Shown piece by piece: positions 11,155-24,260 of a DNA stretch of 64,000 bases. Every line of letters begins with the position of its first letter. The stretch's first letter is position 1. This DNA comes from Siphonodentalium dalli (Eukaryota; Mollusca; Scaphopoda; Gadilida; Siphonodentaliidae), in assembly GCA_032622095.1 (NCBI GenBank), contig CP136063.1:266223426-266287425 (forward strand), in the 5' to 3' direction. The translations under genes and the position numbers were made by a program. Under the pieces are notes generated by a model. The model did no database searches and was not told the DNA's origin. It saw nothing but the letters and a program-made list of their open reading frames with translations.

Positions 11155-12540
11155 ACACGTGTGTCCGCAGCCAATGTCAACAAGTTTGTGACTTGTGTGC
11201 AATATTGTCAATTAATCTAAATACTGATTTTAAATTTACTTTACTTTCAATATTCTACAATTTAATACAAAATATATAGAACCACACTTATATTGAGGTT
11301 AGTGAGAATTGCCGCTCGAGGGCAGGCTGACAAAGGGATAGCATTGTGGTCATTGCAGTAACTTCGAACTAGTTTCATCAGTGTGGTTATATGTTCATTA
11401 CACAACCCAAAGTGTATGCATACACCAATTTGTTTTAATGCATTTAGTAAACTGCAAAAGAAAAGTGATTGCTATCTAGTCGTATTGTTGTGTGCATATC
11501 CCGTGCTTTCTGAATTAAAAAAATGAAAATAAGCCTTGATGTGTTGATTTGTCATGTATCCTTGAACAAGTCTTTGCTCTCTGATAATTGCATAAGAGAC
11601 CAATTTGAAACTATCCAGCATGAACCTCTGATGTCGTTTGAGATAGCTGTGGACAAAAAGCGTCGATAACGACACTGCATAGCCACCGTTGATTTATTAA
11701 TGTACAGAGATCTTCCACATGAATTGGAAGACCATTAAAATTCACAAGTGTGTTTGGAGGAAAATCAATTATGTTACTCTTGAATTGATCTATACATCAC
11801 TATTCAAATGTGTCTACACCACCAGGAATATATATTGTCTTATCTATCCACTCAATTGTTCTGACCTAATTTGCACGAGATATTTCTCTTTCTTTGAATA
11901 TTTCAAGTATTCCAAACAATGTGTCCAATGATACATTGTCCAACTCCACTGCTGTTTCGTGATACAAAAAAATCAATTTATTCCCAATGACCTTTGCACG
12001 GAAATTTATCTCTATATGCTATACGATAATAATTGAACTAGTATCGGTACTTGAAATTATAGTATGTTATGTTTTACATCAGACAATGCCATCGTGACAG
12101 GACATCCACTAACTGATGCCTATGTTAACCCTTTACCCAACAAACCGGCCAAAACCGGCCAAATAAAGCTTTAACAGCCTAAAATATCTTCGGTCTGTCT
12201 CAATAGAACCATACAAATATGGATATCATTGGAACCGGCTCCTTGACCATAGGTCGCCTCGCATATATAAGAGAATGCATTTTTTACATTCTTTAACTAT
12301 TTTATAATTTTTTTAATGTGTTAAGCCAATGCATTCTCTTATATATGCGATGCGACCTATGGTCGACTCGCATATATAAGAGAATGCATTGGCACAGGGC
12401 CGTTCTGTTGGGTAAAGGGTTAAGCTATCGTTTGTTGAACTTATCATTATCTGAACAATTCCTAATGGAACATTACTCAATAATGAGTTTAGCGTGCAGA
12501 TACAATTAAGTCAATAGACCCATAGTTTTAAAGTCGCCGT
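11155..12540 (-). repeat. Dispersed block R1, copy 1
   Basis: Homologous to parts of 25687-25815 and 29470-30910. Shared landmarks include GTGTGCAATATTGTCAATTA, TCTTCCACATGA, TTGGAAGACCAT and TCAATAGACCCATAG. On the minus strand partial frames and acceptor-like TTTTGCAG sites are visible, so R1 may be an old gene or a large transposon; I cannot tell which. It is interrupted by a piggyBac-type MITE at 12129-12419. Confidence 0.7.
12129..12419. mobile_element. piggyBac-type MITE, copy 1 (291 bp)
   Basis: Perfect terminal inverted repeats CCCTTTACCCAACA / TGTTGGGTAAAGGG are flanked on both sides by TTAA (12125-12128 and 12420-12423). TTAA targets and CCC-starting ends are the signature of piggyBac elements. 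The interior has no ORF and carries a near-perfect ~69-bp palindrome beginning GCCAATGCATTCTC (about 12326-12394). Confidence 0.88.
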
Positions 12541-12657
12541 CGCGAAAATTCTCAATATATGTTCATTTATTCATATTTGTATCAAGTTATGCACACTTAT
12601 TTAAGAAAACAATCCCCCGCTGTCTGAAAGATACGAGTGTTTACGACTGTGTGGCCC

Positions 12658-14442
12658 GATTCGTCATCTCAGGTTTAAACCTGGTCTACGTAAACCTCTA
12701 GGTTTAAACCGCCGTGGTCAGCAAAATCCGTGGTTTAAACCCGCGACCGCAGGTCTAAGTGACGCATTCGTCATCTCTGGTTTAAACCTGGTCCAGCCAG
12801 ACCAGTGGTTTAGCAGTAGTGTCTCTGTATCGTCGAGATAATTAATCGTACTTTCCTAATGCGGACCGCCTCGTTTTATTGATTGCGAAAATCAATAATT
12901 ACGACAGCGACCACATTTTGATTGGAAATTTATAAGCGAGAAGCACTCACACCTATAAAGCATGTGGGGATTAATTTTTGTCAATTTCGGTATTTTGTTT
13001 GCGTTTTATAAGCTTAAACCGGCAACTAAACCATCTAATTCGGTGGTCCAGCTAAACCAGCTTTACCGAGGCTAAACTTGAGATGACGAATCCGTCTTTT
13101 CTTCATCGAGGTTTAGAATTGTCAAACAATCAATCAAAGGGTGGAGCTGTAAATTATCTCGAGTGAGGGCGTGTCTAAGTGGCGACTGCCGACTGTTGTT
13201 ATCATGTCACAGTTGATTCATTCGCACGCGAGCTTTGCTCAGATATGGACATGATCCTTCAATATGATTTTTACAACTATCCTGTGTGTGTTTTTTTTTT
13301 TGGCTTGTGGAAATCACAAATACTGGTGTTTTTTACGAATTAATTTGAATGGTTCAACGTTTTAATTTTGACACCAAAACCATGCTACTGCATGGCCAGA
13401 TATGCTATACCCATAGTTTGCACTCCTAAACTTATATCGCTATATGAGTCAAATTTGATAACATATTTTGATGTAGATTATGCCACAAAGTTCTACTCTG
13501 GCTCCGCCAATAAATCCCCATAATATTCCACCAGTTCAAAACCTGGGAACGTTTTGATTTTCTGCACGACGGAAAATTTATTACATTGAAAAAAGCAACG
13601 CGTGTAATATGGTTGCCCACTTCAAACAGTTCTGATGCCGCTTCTTGTGTGCACTCATAAGCAAATTGCTTTTACTTGACTGACCTCTTGACTCGATTAT
13701 GGAGCCTTTATTCAGCGTTAGAGGGGCCTGCGACCCTTTCGTGCGAAAGGAGCCTGCGTCAAATTTGCGCACATTTTGATCATTTGAACATTTTAATTTA
13801 AAAAGATATTTAATTAAATTTAAAACAAACAAATATTAATATAAATTTTAAAATATGTTTCTTGTTAGATACAACTCCTTACTCAATTTAACAATACAAT
13901 TTTTTCATTTTTTTAAAATTATATTTTCTTATATTCAAATCAGTTTTAGAACAGTTGCGAACAGACAAACGAACATACGTATATACAGCTCCTATACCCT
14001 TTAATATATACAAAATATAAATGTAAATACACCAAAGTTTGTCTTTGCGGGTAAAGCATCGTGTAGAAAATCTATCACAAACAAAGTTATAAACAGCGCG
14101 TGAAACTCGTGCTGATAGACATGCCCTTTGTCAGATGATTTAAACCAACAAAGAGAGCGGATTAATGGTCCTTGAGCGATACTCATTTCTAAATGAATAA
14201 ATCCAATGAGCGTGCACGTGTTCGCGATAATTTATGACATGTCAATAACCATTATATCGGCTTGTCTTTTGGTCTGTTTGGTAAGAGCTAAGTTTGACTG
14301 CTTGCTCGTATCAACGAATCGAGTTGTCAATTAGCAGGAAACTGAACGACAAAAACGCCCCCTTAGACCCGGTTTGGCTGGACCGCCAATGTAGGTTTAA
14401 ACCAGGTTTAAACTCGGAGGTTTAAACCTGAGATGACGAATC
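12658..14442. mobile_element. Nested inverted-repeat elements with GTTTAAAC ends
   Basis: The outer ends share ATTCGTCATCTCAGGTTTAA (left, from 12659) and its complement (right, 14419-14442). A second pair of related ends at about 12764 and 13092 defines an inner ~330-bp copy. Degenerate GGTTTAAACC and GGTCCAGC motifs recur near all four ends. No transposase frame is recognised in the 1.8 kb, so these look non-autonomous. Confidence 0.7.
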
Positions 14443-15699
14443 CGGCATTAGTGTCTGGATGATAGCCTGATCCCTCACCTCATTATCTATTTTGACGGAA
14501 ACAGTTATTTGCGAGAAAGCGTGTGACGTATTCAAGGACCTTGGGTATTTCCCACTGAATGGCTGACACTGACAGAAACATTTTTGCGATCTGATTGTTC
14601 CTCGTTGATTCGTCAGCAGAAGACACTTTAAATTTGACAACGGGAGCGTACATGCACGAGCCGGAATTACCACAAAATTTCCATGGTGTGAGACCACCAA
14701 ACGATCCAGAACTTGGATGGCGAAGAGATGAAAATCGCGTACGAAAATGGTGAGTCACTGAGCGTCTCTTATTAAAAATATCGCGGTCACTGGCAAAACA
14801 TGTGAAAATAAAATTGATGTAAATACTAGCTAAAACCCCGCTTATACGAGCGGACATGTGTAATAATAATTAAGCATACTCAATACATCGAAATATGAAA
14901 TATAATTCAAGGAAAAGTTGTGTGTCTGCCGAAATGTTAGTCTAAAAATATACCAGTAGTATTTTTTTTTACTAAAAATGTCAATTTGTTGATGTATTGA
15001 AATTCTGGACTCGACCACTGCCAGTCCATGGCTGCTCACGGATTGACATTGGATTCAGCTATTAGTATCAGTACTATGACAATCAGAGACAGTGTTTGCA
15101 CTGGCTAAAATAATAAATAATAATTTGCCAAAAATTAGCTAACTCTTGATTTGTGACATTGTCCAAGAAAAAAAAGTGTCTTGAAAGTTGAATATTCAAC
15201 ATGTTAATTGTTATCTCGACACATCTTGAAATCCTGACATGCGCATATCAAGCTCTGAACATATTACTAGTATCTCGCGATATTATCTTGAGATCTCTGC
15301 ATATTTTCTTGAGATCTTGCCGTATGATCTCGAGAAAATATGTTAATATCTCAAGATTATTTTCTCGAAATCTCGAGAGAGTTGAGATAATATCTTGGTG
15401 TGGATATTTTCTATAACAGTATATGGTACATTGTATATCATTTTGAAGACAGATTCATTGTGGTCCACGTGAGATGATTATATTCATGGGTTCACATGAC
15501 TGTCGGGGTACTATACATGTACATGTATTATGTCTTTTGAATGAAAATATGTTACGGTACTGGTATAGAAGAGCAACAGGAGGTATCTCGGATTATCGGT
15601 CCAAAACAGCATCAACCCAACCAATTTCCCAAGCTGTTGTGGACTGAGAAGACTTGGTCTATACATGCCAATGTATGCTATTTCTGAATATATAGTCAT

Positions 15700-16290
15700 G
15701 AAACGGAAAGAAATTAACTTTCCAAGAAAAAGTTGTTTGAGTCAGTATTTAGGCAGGAGAAAGATACCCGGGTTTATTATCGCCCCCAACTCCCCAACCG
15801 AGCAGCTACTTATGACAAAAATGAATTTATTATTTTATAAGTTGCTTATTTTGCTTCATACACTCAATGAAAAGGCGAGAGATACTCAAGCCTCGGTATT
15901 CCCCCCTCCCACCCCATACCCTGACTCCTTGAAATTTTTCTCGATTAATTTTAATTTCTCGCCATTTCATGACTATATAAAGCGATATACCGGTAAATGT
16001 AAGTGATAAATAATAAGATATTTTTGTCTCATATGCAGCTGCTGGTTTCTTTTTTTTGGGGGGGGGGGGATATTCAGGCCTGTGTAATTTCTCCCAACTC
16101 AAATCCTGACTCAATCAAAATTTTAATGGATATATAGCACTATAGGGCAATATAAACAATAAAATAATTAGTTTATTTTTGTCATATACTCTTATGTAGA
16201 TGCTGGGTGTGGGGGATATTCAGACCTGGGTATCTAATTCCCCCCTCTCCACCCAAACCCTGACTCAAACAACTTGTAACATGTTAATTT
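15700..16290. repeat. Subrepeats with CATGAAA(T)GGCGAGAAAT and C/G runs
   Basis: Several ~190-bp degenerate units share TATTTTGCTT, a TCATGAAATGGCGAGAAAT-like motif in either orientation, CCCAACCCTGACTCAA-like segments and homopolymer C or G runs. Related units recur at 18765-19350 (duplicate) and 21900-22500. Confidence 0.6.
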
Positions 16291-16996
16291 ATCGCCATTT
16301 AATGACTATAACATAAAAATAAATAAGCAATAAATTAATACGTGTACATTTATATTTTGTCGTATGTTGAATTCTCGGTGGGTGTGAGCATCTGACAGAC
16401 TGAAAATAGTAAAAAGGGGGGATGCACTGGGGGAGATATCATGTACACCAGGTAAACAAACTAATATAGTATAAGCTGTGAATCTTTAAAACAGGATATT
16501 AACAAAACTGGATAATGAAATAGATACCTGGTAAACAATTCAGCAGGTATAACTTCTGATAACAAATGTGTGCGGAACTTATCCAAGATGCATGTATCCA
16601 TGAGAACAAGTGGACGGACAGACGCATGCCCACTGTCATTCATCAGAACATACAGCAATGACCTAAACATTCAACCCCTTAACCACAGCAGAACTGTGGG
16701 TAACTTTTCAGGATTTAGTCCGAAATATGACTTGTTGCCTTCATGAGAGCTTTCCGATGAATTTCCACAAGCCATATTTCAAACTGAATCCTGAAACTAT
16801 ACCTATAATTCTGATGTGGTTAAGGGGTCGATTATTTAGGGCATTACTGTATGTCGAGTTTGTTACACATTTGTCAAAGTTTGCATCAACAAAATTGAAG
16901 AATTGAATGTTAACTCTGAGTTGTTCCATAATAAATGTATTTCCCTTGTCATTTCAGGTGTTCATGCACCTATGTATGTGATGGAGACTACAATGT

Positions 16997-17395
16997 ACCT
17001 GTGAGTGCAGATGTTGCCATGAGATTGAAAAAGTTGAGACCAAGCTAAAGGAAGTGACAAACGCGATTTCATAGGAAGAAGGACACTTCAAGTGTATCAC
17101 AGAGACTGTCCCCTTCAGGAGTGTGTGTCTGGACCCATGGCTACTTGACGTTGCATGGTTAGGATACCAGCAACAGTATAGTCATCCGTTTAATGGACCT
17201 CTGCACAACAAATACAGGCATATCGCATAGACAGTTTATTCGGTGGTGCTATGGCTACCATGGTTTGCATAACTGCAGACCTCTTCCATCGTGTGTTGTG
17301 AATGGCATCAGTAATTTCAGTATGCTTTCCCAAATGATGGTGGAAATTACAGGGGCTTTCGTTTGCCCGAGCTGGAGAAATGCATGAATAAATGA
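16997..17395 (+). pseudogene. P2X7 C-terminal (ballast-like) domain exon, decayed
   Basis: Translation gives in order a cysteine cluster (TCECRCCHEIEKVETKLKEV), an in-frame TAG at 17072, then CITETVPF, VCLDPWLLDVAWL and NKYRHIA. After a 1-base frameshift near 17227 come HRQFIRWCYGYHG and LPSCVVNGI, and after a second shift FPNDGGNYRGF and the stop. This order (Cys cluster, CIT, RH-AYR-F--W, -PSC---IR--FP---G-Y-GF) matches the zinc- and nucleotide-binding cytoplasmic domain at the C-terminus of P2X7 receptors. That domain also occurs alone in many invertebrate proteins. One stop and two frameshifts mark a pseudogene. A TTTCAG acceptor-like site lies upstream at about 16953. Confidence 0.75.
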
Positions 17396-17982
17396 ATGAA
17401 ATCTTAATAGTTTGTTACAATGTATCTCCCTAATCTTCATCTCCAATATATGACTGAAAATAATTTCATTCATTTGATAACGTTTAACTCTGGAATGGCC
17501 AAATTGTTTAATATTTAATTGCGCCAGTCCATGCTGGACGCAAGTAATGTTTTCGGTGCGGATCTTTGTCTGTTGTCTGTCCTTCCGTGAATATGTTACG
17601 TCATACCGGAAGTACATACTGTAAAGAATGCACACGGAATAATATGAAATGGTTGCATCAATTGTAATTTAAATCAACATATATACTTAATTTGCATTGT
17701 TATATGGTTTTACTTTGGTTATAAATCGTTCATAAATGAACAATATTGAATGATTACTTTCTGGAAACCGTTAAGACGCGATGACGTCATGACGCACATC
17801 AGGACGTCACAAGCTACATGGGCGCGCAAAACATCAGACATGATCGCGTCGATGTCCAGACAGCTGAGACCCGTATTGCACGGGCAGGCTAAACCATTCT
17901 AACTGCCAACAACTTCGTGTTCTATTATTATAAATATATATATACTCCATGAAAAATAAAAGTGGGCAATAGTAATAATAAG

Positions 17983-20900
17983 TTATGTGTCTGCCGAAAT
18001 GTTAGTCTAAAAATATACCAGTAGTATTTTTTTTTACTAAAAATGTCAATTTGTTGATGTATTGAAATTCTGGACTCGACCACTGCCAGTCCATGGCTGC
18101 TCACGGATTGACATTGGATTCAGCTATTAGTATCAGTACTATGACAATCAGAGACAGTGTTTGCACTGGCTAAAATAATAAATAATAATTTGCCAAAAAT
18201 TAGCTAACTCTTGATTTGTGACATTGTCCAAGAAAAAAAAGTGTCTTGAAAGTTGAATATTCAACATGTTAATTGTTATCTCGACACATCTTGAAATCCT
18301 GACATGCGCATATCAAGCTCTGAACATATTACTAGTATCTCGCGATATTATCTTGAGATCTCTGCATATTTTCTTGAGATCTTGCCGTATGATCTCGAGA
18401 AAATATGTTAATATCTCAAGATGCTTTTCTCGAAATCTCGAGAGAGTTGAGATAATATCTTGGTGTGGATATTTTCTATAACAGTATATGGTACATTGTA
18501 TATCATTTTGAAGACAGATTCATTGTGGTCCAAGTGAGATGATTATATTCATGGGTTCACATGACTGTCGGGGTACTATACATGTACATGTATTATGTCT
18601 TTTGAATGAAAATATGTTACGGTACTGGTATAGAAGAGCAACAGGAGGTATCTCGGATTCTCGGTCCAAAACAGCATCAACCCAACCAATTTCCCAAGCT
18701 GTTGTGGACTGAGAAGACTTGGTCTATACATGCCAATGTATGCTATTTCTGAATATATAGTCATGAAACGGAAAGAAATTAACTTTCCAAGAAAAAGTTG
18801 TTTGAGTCCGTATTTAGGCAGGAGAAAGATACCCGGGTTTATTATCGCCCCCACTCCCCAACCGAGCAGCTACTTATGACAAAAATGAATTTATTATTTT
18901 ATAAGTTGCTTATTTTGCTTCATACACTCAATGAAAAGGCGAGAGATACTCAAGCCTCGGTATTCCCCCCTCCCACCCCAAACCCTGACTCAATGAAATT
19001 TTTCTCGATTAATTTTAATTTCTCGCCATTTCATGACTATATAAAGCGATATACCGGTAAATGTAAGTGATAAATAATAAGATATTTTTGTCTCATATGC
19101 AGCTGCTGGTTTCTTTTTTTGGGGGGGGGGAGGGATATTCAGGCCTGTGTAATTTCTCCCAACCCAAATCCTGACTCAATCAAAATTTTAATGGATATAT
19201 AGCATTATAGGGCAATATAAGCAATAAAATAATTAGTTTATTTTTGTCATATACTCTTATGTAGATGCTGGGTGTGGGGGATATTCAGACCTGGGTATCT
19301 AATTCCCCCCTCTCCACCCAAACCCTGACTCAAACAACTTGTAACATGTTAATTTATCGCCATTTAATGACTATAACATAAAAATAAATAAGCAATAAAT
19401 TAATACGTGTACATTTATATTTTGTCGTATGTTGAATTCTCGGTGGGTGTGAGCATTTGACAGACTGAAAATAGTAAAAAGGGGGGATGCACTGTGGGAG
19501 ATATCATGTACACCAGGTAAACAAACTAATTTAGTATAAGCTGTGAATCTTTAAAACAGGATATTAACAAAACTGGATAATGAAATAGATACCTGGTAAC
19601 CAATTCAGCAGGTATAACTTCTGATAACAAATTTGTGCGGAACTTATCCAAGATGCATGTATCCATGAGAACAAGTGGACGGACAGACGCATGCCCACTG
19701 TCATTCATCAGAACATACAGCAATGACCTAAACATTCAACCCCTTAACCACAGCAGAACTGTGGGTAACTTTTCAGGATTTAGTCCGAAATATGACTTGT
19801 TGCCTTCATGAGAGCTTTCCGATGAATTTCCACAAGCCATATTTCAAACTGAATCCTGAAACTATACCTATAATTCTGATGTGGTTAAGGGGTCGATTAT
19901 TTAGGGCATTACTGTATGTCGAGTTTGTTACACATTTGTCAAAGTTTGCATCAACAAAATTGAAGAATTGAATGTTAACTCTGAGTTGTTCCATAATAAA
20001 TGTATTTTCCTTGTCATTTCAGGTGTTCATGCACCTATGTATGTGATGGAGACTACAATGTACCTGTGAGTGCAGATGTTGCCATGAGATTGAAAAAGTT
20101 GAGACCAAGCTAAAGGAAGTGACAAAAGCGATTTCATAGGAAGAAGGACACTTCAAGTGTATCACAGAGACTGTCCCCTTCAGGAGTGTGTGTCTGGACC
20201 CATGGCTACTTGACGTTGCATGGTTAGGATACCAGCAACAGTATAGTCATCCGTTTAATGGACCTCTGCACAACAAATACAGGCATATCGCATAGACAGT
20301 TTATTCGGTGGTGCTATGGCTACCATGGTTTGCATAACTGCAGACCTCTTCCATCGTGTGTTGTGAATGGCATCAGTAATTTCAGTATACTTTCCCAAAT
20401 GATGGTGGAAATTACAGGGGCTTTCGTTTGCCCGAGCTGGAGAAATGCATGAATAAATGAATGAAATCTTAATAGTTTGTTACAATGTATCTCCCTAATC
20501 TTCATCTCCCATATATGACTGAAAATAATTTCATTCATTTGATAACATTTAACTCTGGAATGGCCAAATTGTTTAATATTTAATTGCGCCAGTCCATGCT
20601 GGACGCAAGTAATGTTTTCGGTGCGGATCTTTGTCTGTTGTCTGTCCTTCCGTGAATATGTTACGTCATACCGGAAGTACATACTGTAAAGAATGCACAC
20701 GGAATAATATGAAATGGTTGCATCAATTGTAATTTAAATCAACATATATACTTAATTTGCATTGTTATATGGTTTTACTTTGGTTATAAATCGTTCATAA
20801 ATGAACAATATTGAATGATTACTTTCTGGAAACCGTTAAGACGCGATGACGTCATGACGCACATCAGGACGTCACAAGCTACATGGGCGCGCAAAACACC

Positions 20901-21038
20901 AGACATGATCGCGTCGATGTCCAGTCAGCTGAGACCCGTATTGCACGGGCAGGCTAAACCATTCTAACTGCCAACAATTCGTGTTCTATTATTATAAATA
21001 TATATATACTCTATGAAAAATAAAAGTGGGCAATAGTA
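17983..21038. repeat. Tandem segmental duplication, copy 2
   Basis: Second copy of the 3,065-bp unit, directly abutting copy 1 and ending at GGGCAATAGTA. It is a little more diverged than the 2-kb duplication upstream, so the two events are probably separate. Confidence 0.93.
20062..20460 (+). pseudogene. P2X7-C-like domain exon, duplicate copy
   Basis: Duplicate of 16997-17395 in the second 3,065-bp unit. It carries the same in-frame TAG and the same two frameshifts, so the exon was already dead before duplication. Only a few substitutions separate the copies (for example Met to Ile near 20390). Confidence 0.75.
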
Positions 21039-21899
21039 CTGCCCATTAGAAGCCTATTTTATGTAACTTGAAACACGGGAAATGTGTTTAGATCATGTCT
21101 AAAAGATGCGCGCGGAATAGTTTTTTTTTCGCAGAGACAGTGAGGTGCGAACATATTTCTGGAAAGTTTCTTTGAAGTTCAAAACATTTTCGAAAGATCA
21201 TGGTACATATAAATCATGTCCGGCCAAACAGTCGAGCGCGTGGTTCAAATGAGAAACAATTGCACTGAAAAATGTGAATGTTGAAACATACGGATTATTA
21301 AATGCCCTATTAATTAACTGGGAAAACAACCTTTCTCATTTTCAACGCAATAGACATTTTGATGATATGTTCCCGAAGACTGTATAGATCAGTCGCTATA
21401 AGGTCATGCTCACATTGACACACTGTTCGCGTGGTCGCGTGTCTTTTATTTATTTGTGTCGGTATTTGTAACTTACTTTGATGTTTTTTGCCGCTGAAGT
21501 GCTATGGCATACACGCTTGACATCATTCTAGTCAAACTAGTAATTTAACCCAATTGGTATATAATATATATATTAGCATCATCGGCAATCAATCATCGTC
21601 ACACCCTTCATGTAAACGATGTCTCTATTGTTCTATAAATATGTCAAACAACTCCTACGTATCATTAGTGTAATAGATCAACTTGAAATAGTCTGTCCGT
21701 ATATACCAATATTTCAGCGATGAATGAACTGAGATTTGATATCTAGATTTGTTTTTATCGATCTCTCAAACGAGGAGCCAACACCCGTGGTTCAAAGTGG
21801 TGTTGGTAAGACAAAACAAAACATGTCAAATGTGTGATGGGCGCAAGTATAGGCAGCTCCAGTGAGTGCATTCTAGTTAACTTTGTTTTTATTTAACAA
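21039..21899. other. No gene recognised
   Basis: AT-rich unique sequence between the tandem duplication and the next subrepeat cluster. I see no ORF, repeat or RNA gene that I can support. Confidence 0.5.
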
Positions 21900-22500
21900 A
21901 AATTATTTTCAAGTGACAAATTTCCCCCCACTTTTCATAGTTTGATCCTGAAATTGCCAGAAAAATGTTTTTTTTTATAATTCCCTTTTTTTTTTATTGA
22001 AATATTTTTTTTTACAAGCGACATATTTTTTTAATTACACAATTGATTATTTGATCCTGAAATGGCGAGAAAAATGACTTGAGATTAAATTTTTTTTTAT
22101 TTAATTTCATTCTTTCAAATGTCCAGGTCTGGATAGCTACCCACAACCCAGCACCTACATGACAAAAAATTGTCTCATGGTTTCATTGCTTATTTTGCTT
22201 TATAAAGTCATGAAACGAAGATTCCAGAACATGATGTAGCCCCCCCCCCCCCACCCCAACCAGCGCCTACTTGAGAAAAATCATGGTTTTGTTGCTTATT
22301 TTGCTTTATATAGTCACGAAACAATGAGAAATTAACTTCTTCCGAGAAAATGTTGTTTGAGTCAGGGTTTGGGTGGGGGTAAGATATCCAGGCTAGGAAG
22401 GGAAGAAGTCCAGGACCTACATGACAAAAAATCATCTTGGGGGTTTTATTGACTATTTTGCTTTATAGTCATGAAATGGCAAGAAATAGACTTCTCCTGA
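21900..22500. repeat. More units of the TATTTTGCTTTATA/CATGAAA subrepeat
   Basis: At least three degenerate units lie in a row, each with CTACATGACAAAAAAT-like, GCTTATTTTGCTTTATA and GTCATGAAA motifs and a C- or G-run. They are unrelated to any coding sequence I know. Confidence 0.6.
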
Positions 22501-23047
22501 GAAGGTGATGTATGGAACTAATCTGCATAAAATGATAAAATAATGATTTTGGTTCACTATTTTTAAAGCAAACGCTTTTTTATGGTCGTTATTGTTGTCA
22601 CATTTTTGTATATTATAATAAAAAAGAATGAGTCAGAGGAAAATTTGAAAAAAAACTTGAACCCCATACAATGCTGAGGATGCGGCCCTTCTTGGGAGGG
22701 GCTGGTGTGTTTACCCTGAACATAGATATTATATTATTTAGCGTAATAACACTCCAGTATTTACTTTTTCAACTCAACGAATGGAGGAAGCCATGGTATA
22801 CTGTATAGATCTGTATTTCACTGTTTGATCATATTAAAATCATTTTCACAAAGATGATACATGCAGATACGTAGACAGCATAGCCACCAAAGAAGCCCTT
22901 CTGATAGTTCAGCCAGAAACGTAATTAGTACTCTTCTTGTGGGAATTGAAAGCAGAAATCTGCGAAAGCGGTCACGTATCCCATGCATTTCATATCAACA
23001 ATAGGTTGAAAGTTAATAAATTTCGAAGTTCCCGTGGACCTACATGT

Positions 23048-23106
23048 AGATCATGCCACGAATACCTACTCCAGCGGCACGGGAGTAGAGATTCATGGCA
23101 TGATCT
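23048..23106. other. 59-nt hairpin with 25-nt arms
   Basis: Arms starting AGATCATGCCA and ending TGGCATGATCT pair at 22 of 25 positions around a 9-base loop. The size is near that of a microRNA precursor or a small inverted-repeat relic. Nothing else supports a function. Confidence 0.45.
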
Positions 23107-23539
23107 GCTGTGGTCCTATTCTGACAGTCACAGTGACACACGAACTTCGTCCAAATATGTACGAATTTACTCCGGAGTTTTTTGGCCACGCGAATAATTC
23201 ATGTCGTATTATTCAATATTTTATTACACACATAAATACATTCCGAATTTACGATTTCCAACGAAAACGAAACATGTTTGTGAACTAAAACAAAACCACG
23301 TAGAAACCGATTTCGATAACACAATGTCAACAGAATGCCGTAAGGTGATTAATGACGTCACGGGTCAAAAATAAATTACACCCAATCTGCAGTTCGCGTT
23401 TACAGCTGTGCGCATGCCAGGGGGGTTTCCTGGAATGCGAATCGATAGCGGCTAATCTTGGGACGATTAATTTTGTTCTCAGAACGACTCTGTTGGTCTA
23501 ATAAGCGGGGAAATGGGTAAAATATGAACTTCGCGATGG

Positions 23540-24260
23540 CGACTTTAAAGAACAATTACGTGTTGCGCTCTCCTTTTACCCGAAGCACCAATCTGCATAA
23601 GCGATCAATTTGACCTAAGACCATTTTCCTCACTATAGTCAGCAAACCAGATGTCACCTTCGTCGAGTAGTTACCCTTACTACACAATTATGAAGCCAAC
23701 ACAATGCCCATCTATATATACCATGTCCGTACACGGCTTGTCGTATAGCCATCTAATGTGTATTACACTCATTAAACAGGGGGTGGCAGGAAGATAGTCT
23801 ATATTGGACTAAACCGTCCCCGCTCAATATACCACAATTTGTGATTGTTTATCTTGTTCTTTCTGTGGTATGTATGTACATGTGTATATTGGAAATAAAT
23901 TATCCTATCCTATCACTAGGATGCAATCTTGACTGAGTCGCGACAGTTCTGCTGAACACAATTCAACACCGCCAATGGCATCAACTTGGTCACAGATGCC
24001 AACAAATTGGAGATTCAAGTGGACAACGCACGTTTTGCATAAACCCAGGCAAAATTGCATATTTTCAAAGAATTTCTTTGGATCTATCTGATAAAAAAAA
24101 TCTTAAATTTCCCATATGCTAATAATTTGACACTCTGAACAAATATATCACTCTGCATATAATCTCATTATTTTGGGGTTTCTTAAACATTTCTCAAAAA
24201 AAGGTGATTATTCAAGCAGCATATATCTTGCATGACCAGTACTTGTTCATGGCTGTATCA
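23540..24260 (-). repeat. Dispersed block R1-related segments
   Basis: Bases 23540-23660 and 23915-24110 match 30920-31220 (landmarks TCAGTCAAAC/TCAGCAAACCAGAT, GCAATCTTGAC, CAGTTCTGC, AACCCAGGCAAAATTGCAT). Bases 24130-24240 match 29145-29260, including minus-strand codons for DICCLNN. Between them, 23750-23918 reads like a LINE 3' end (GGAAATAAATTATCC plus a TATCC tail). Confidence 0.6.

Larger units (their letters stand above)
14918..17982. repeat. Tandem segmental duplication, copy 1 (3,065-bp unit)
   Basis: The offset to copy 2 is 3,065 bp over essentially the whole length. The unit contains TCTCGAGA-rich inverted motifs (15270-15400), G/C-run subrepeats (15700-16290) and a decayed P2X7-C-like exon. 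The copies differ by scattered substitutions and single-base indels (for example GATTATTTTC near 15355 versus GATGCTTTTC near 18420). Confidence 0.93.

Noticed and set aside
14483-14857. 124-residue minus-strand frame
   Set aside because: No domain recognised and no start context or homologue in the window; probably chance.
17255-17635. 126-residue minus-strand frame (and its copy at 20320-20700)
   Set aside because: Mostly antisense to the P2X7-C-like exon, which explains the sequence better.
22230-22260. Poly-C/G tracts as telomeric or G-quadruplex control elements
   Set aside because: They are homopolymer runs inside subrepeats and vary in length between copies; no telomere repeat is present.
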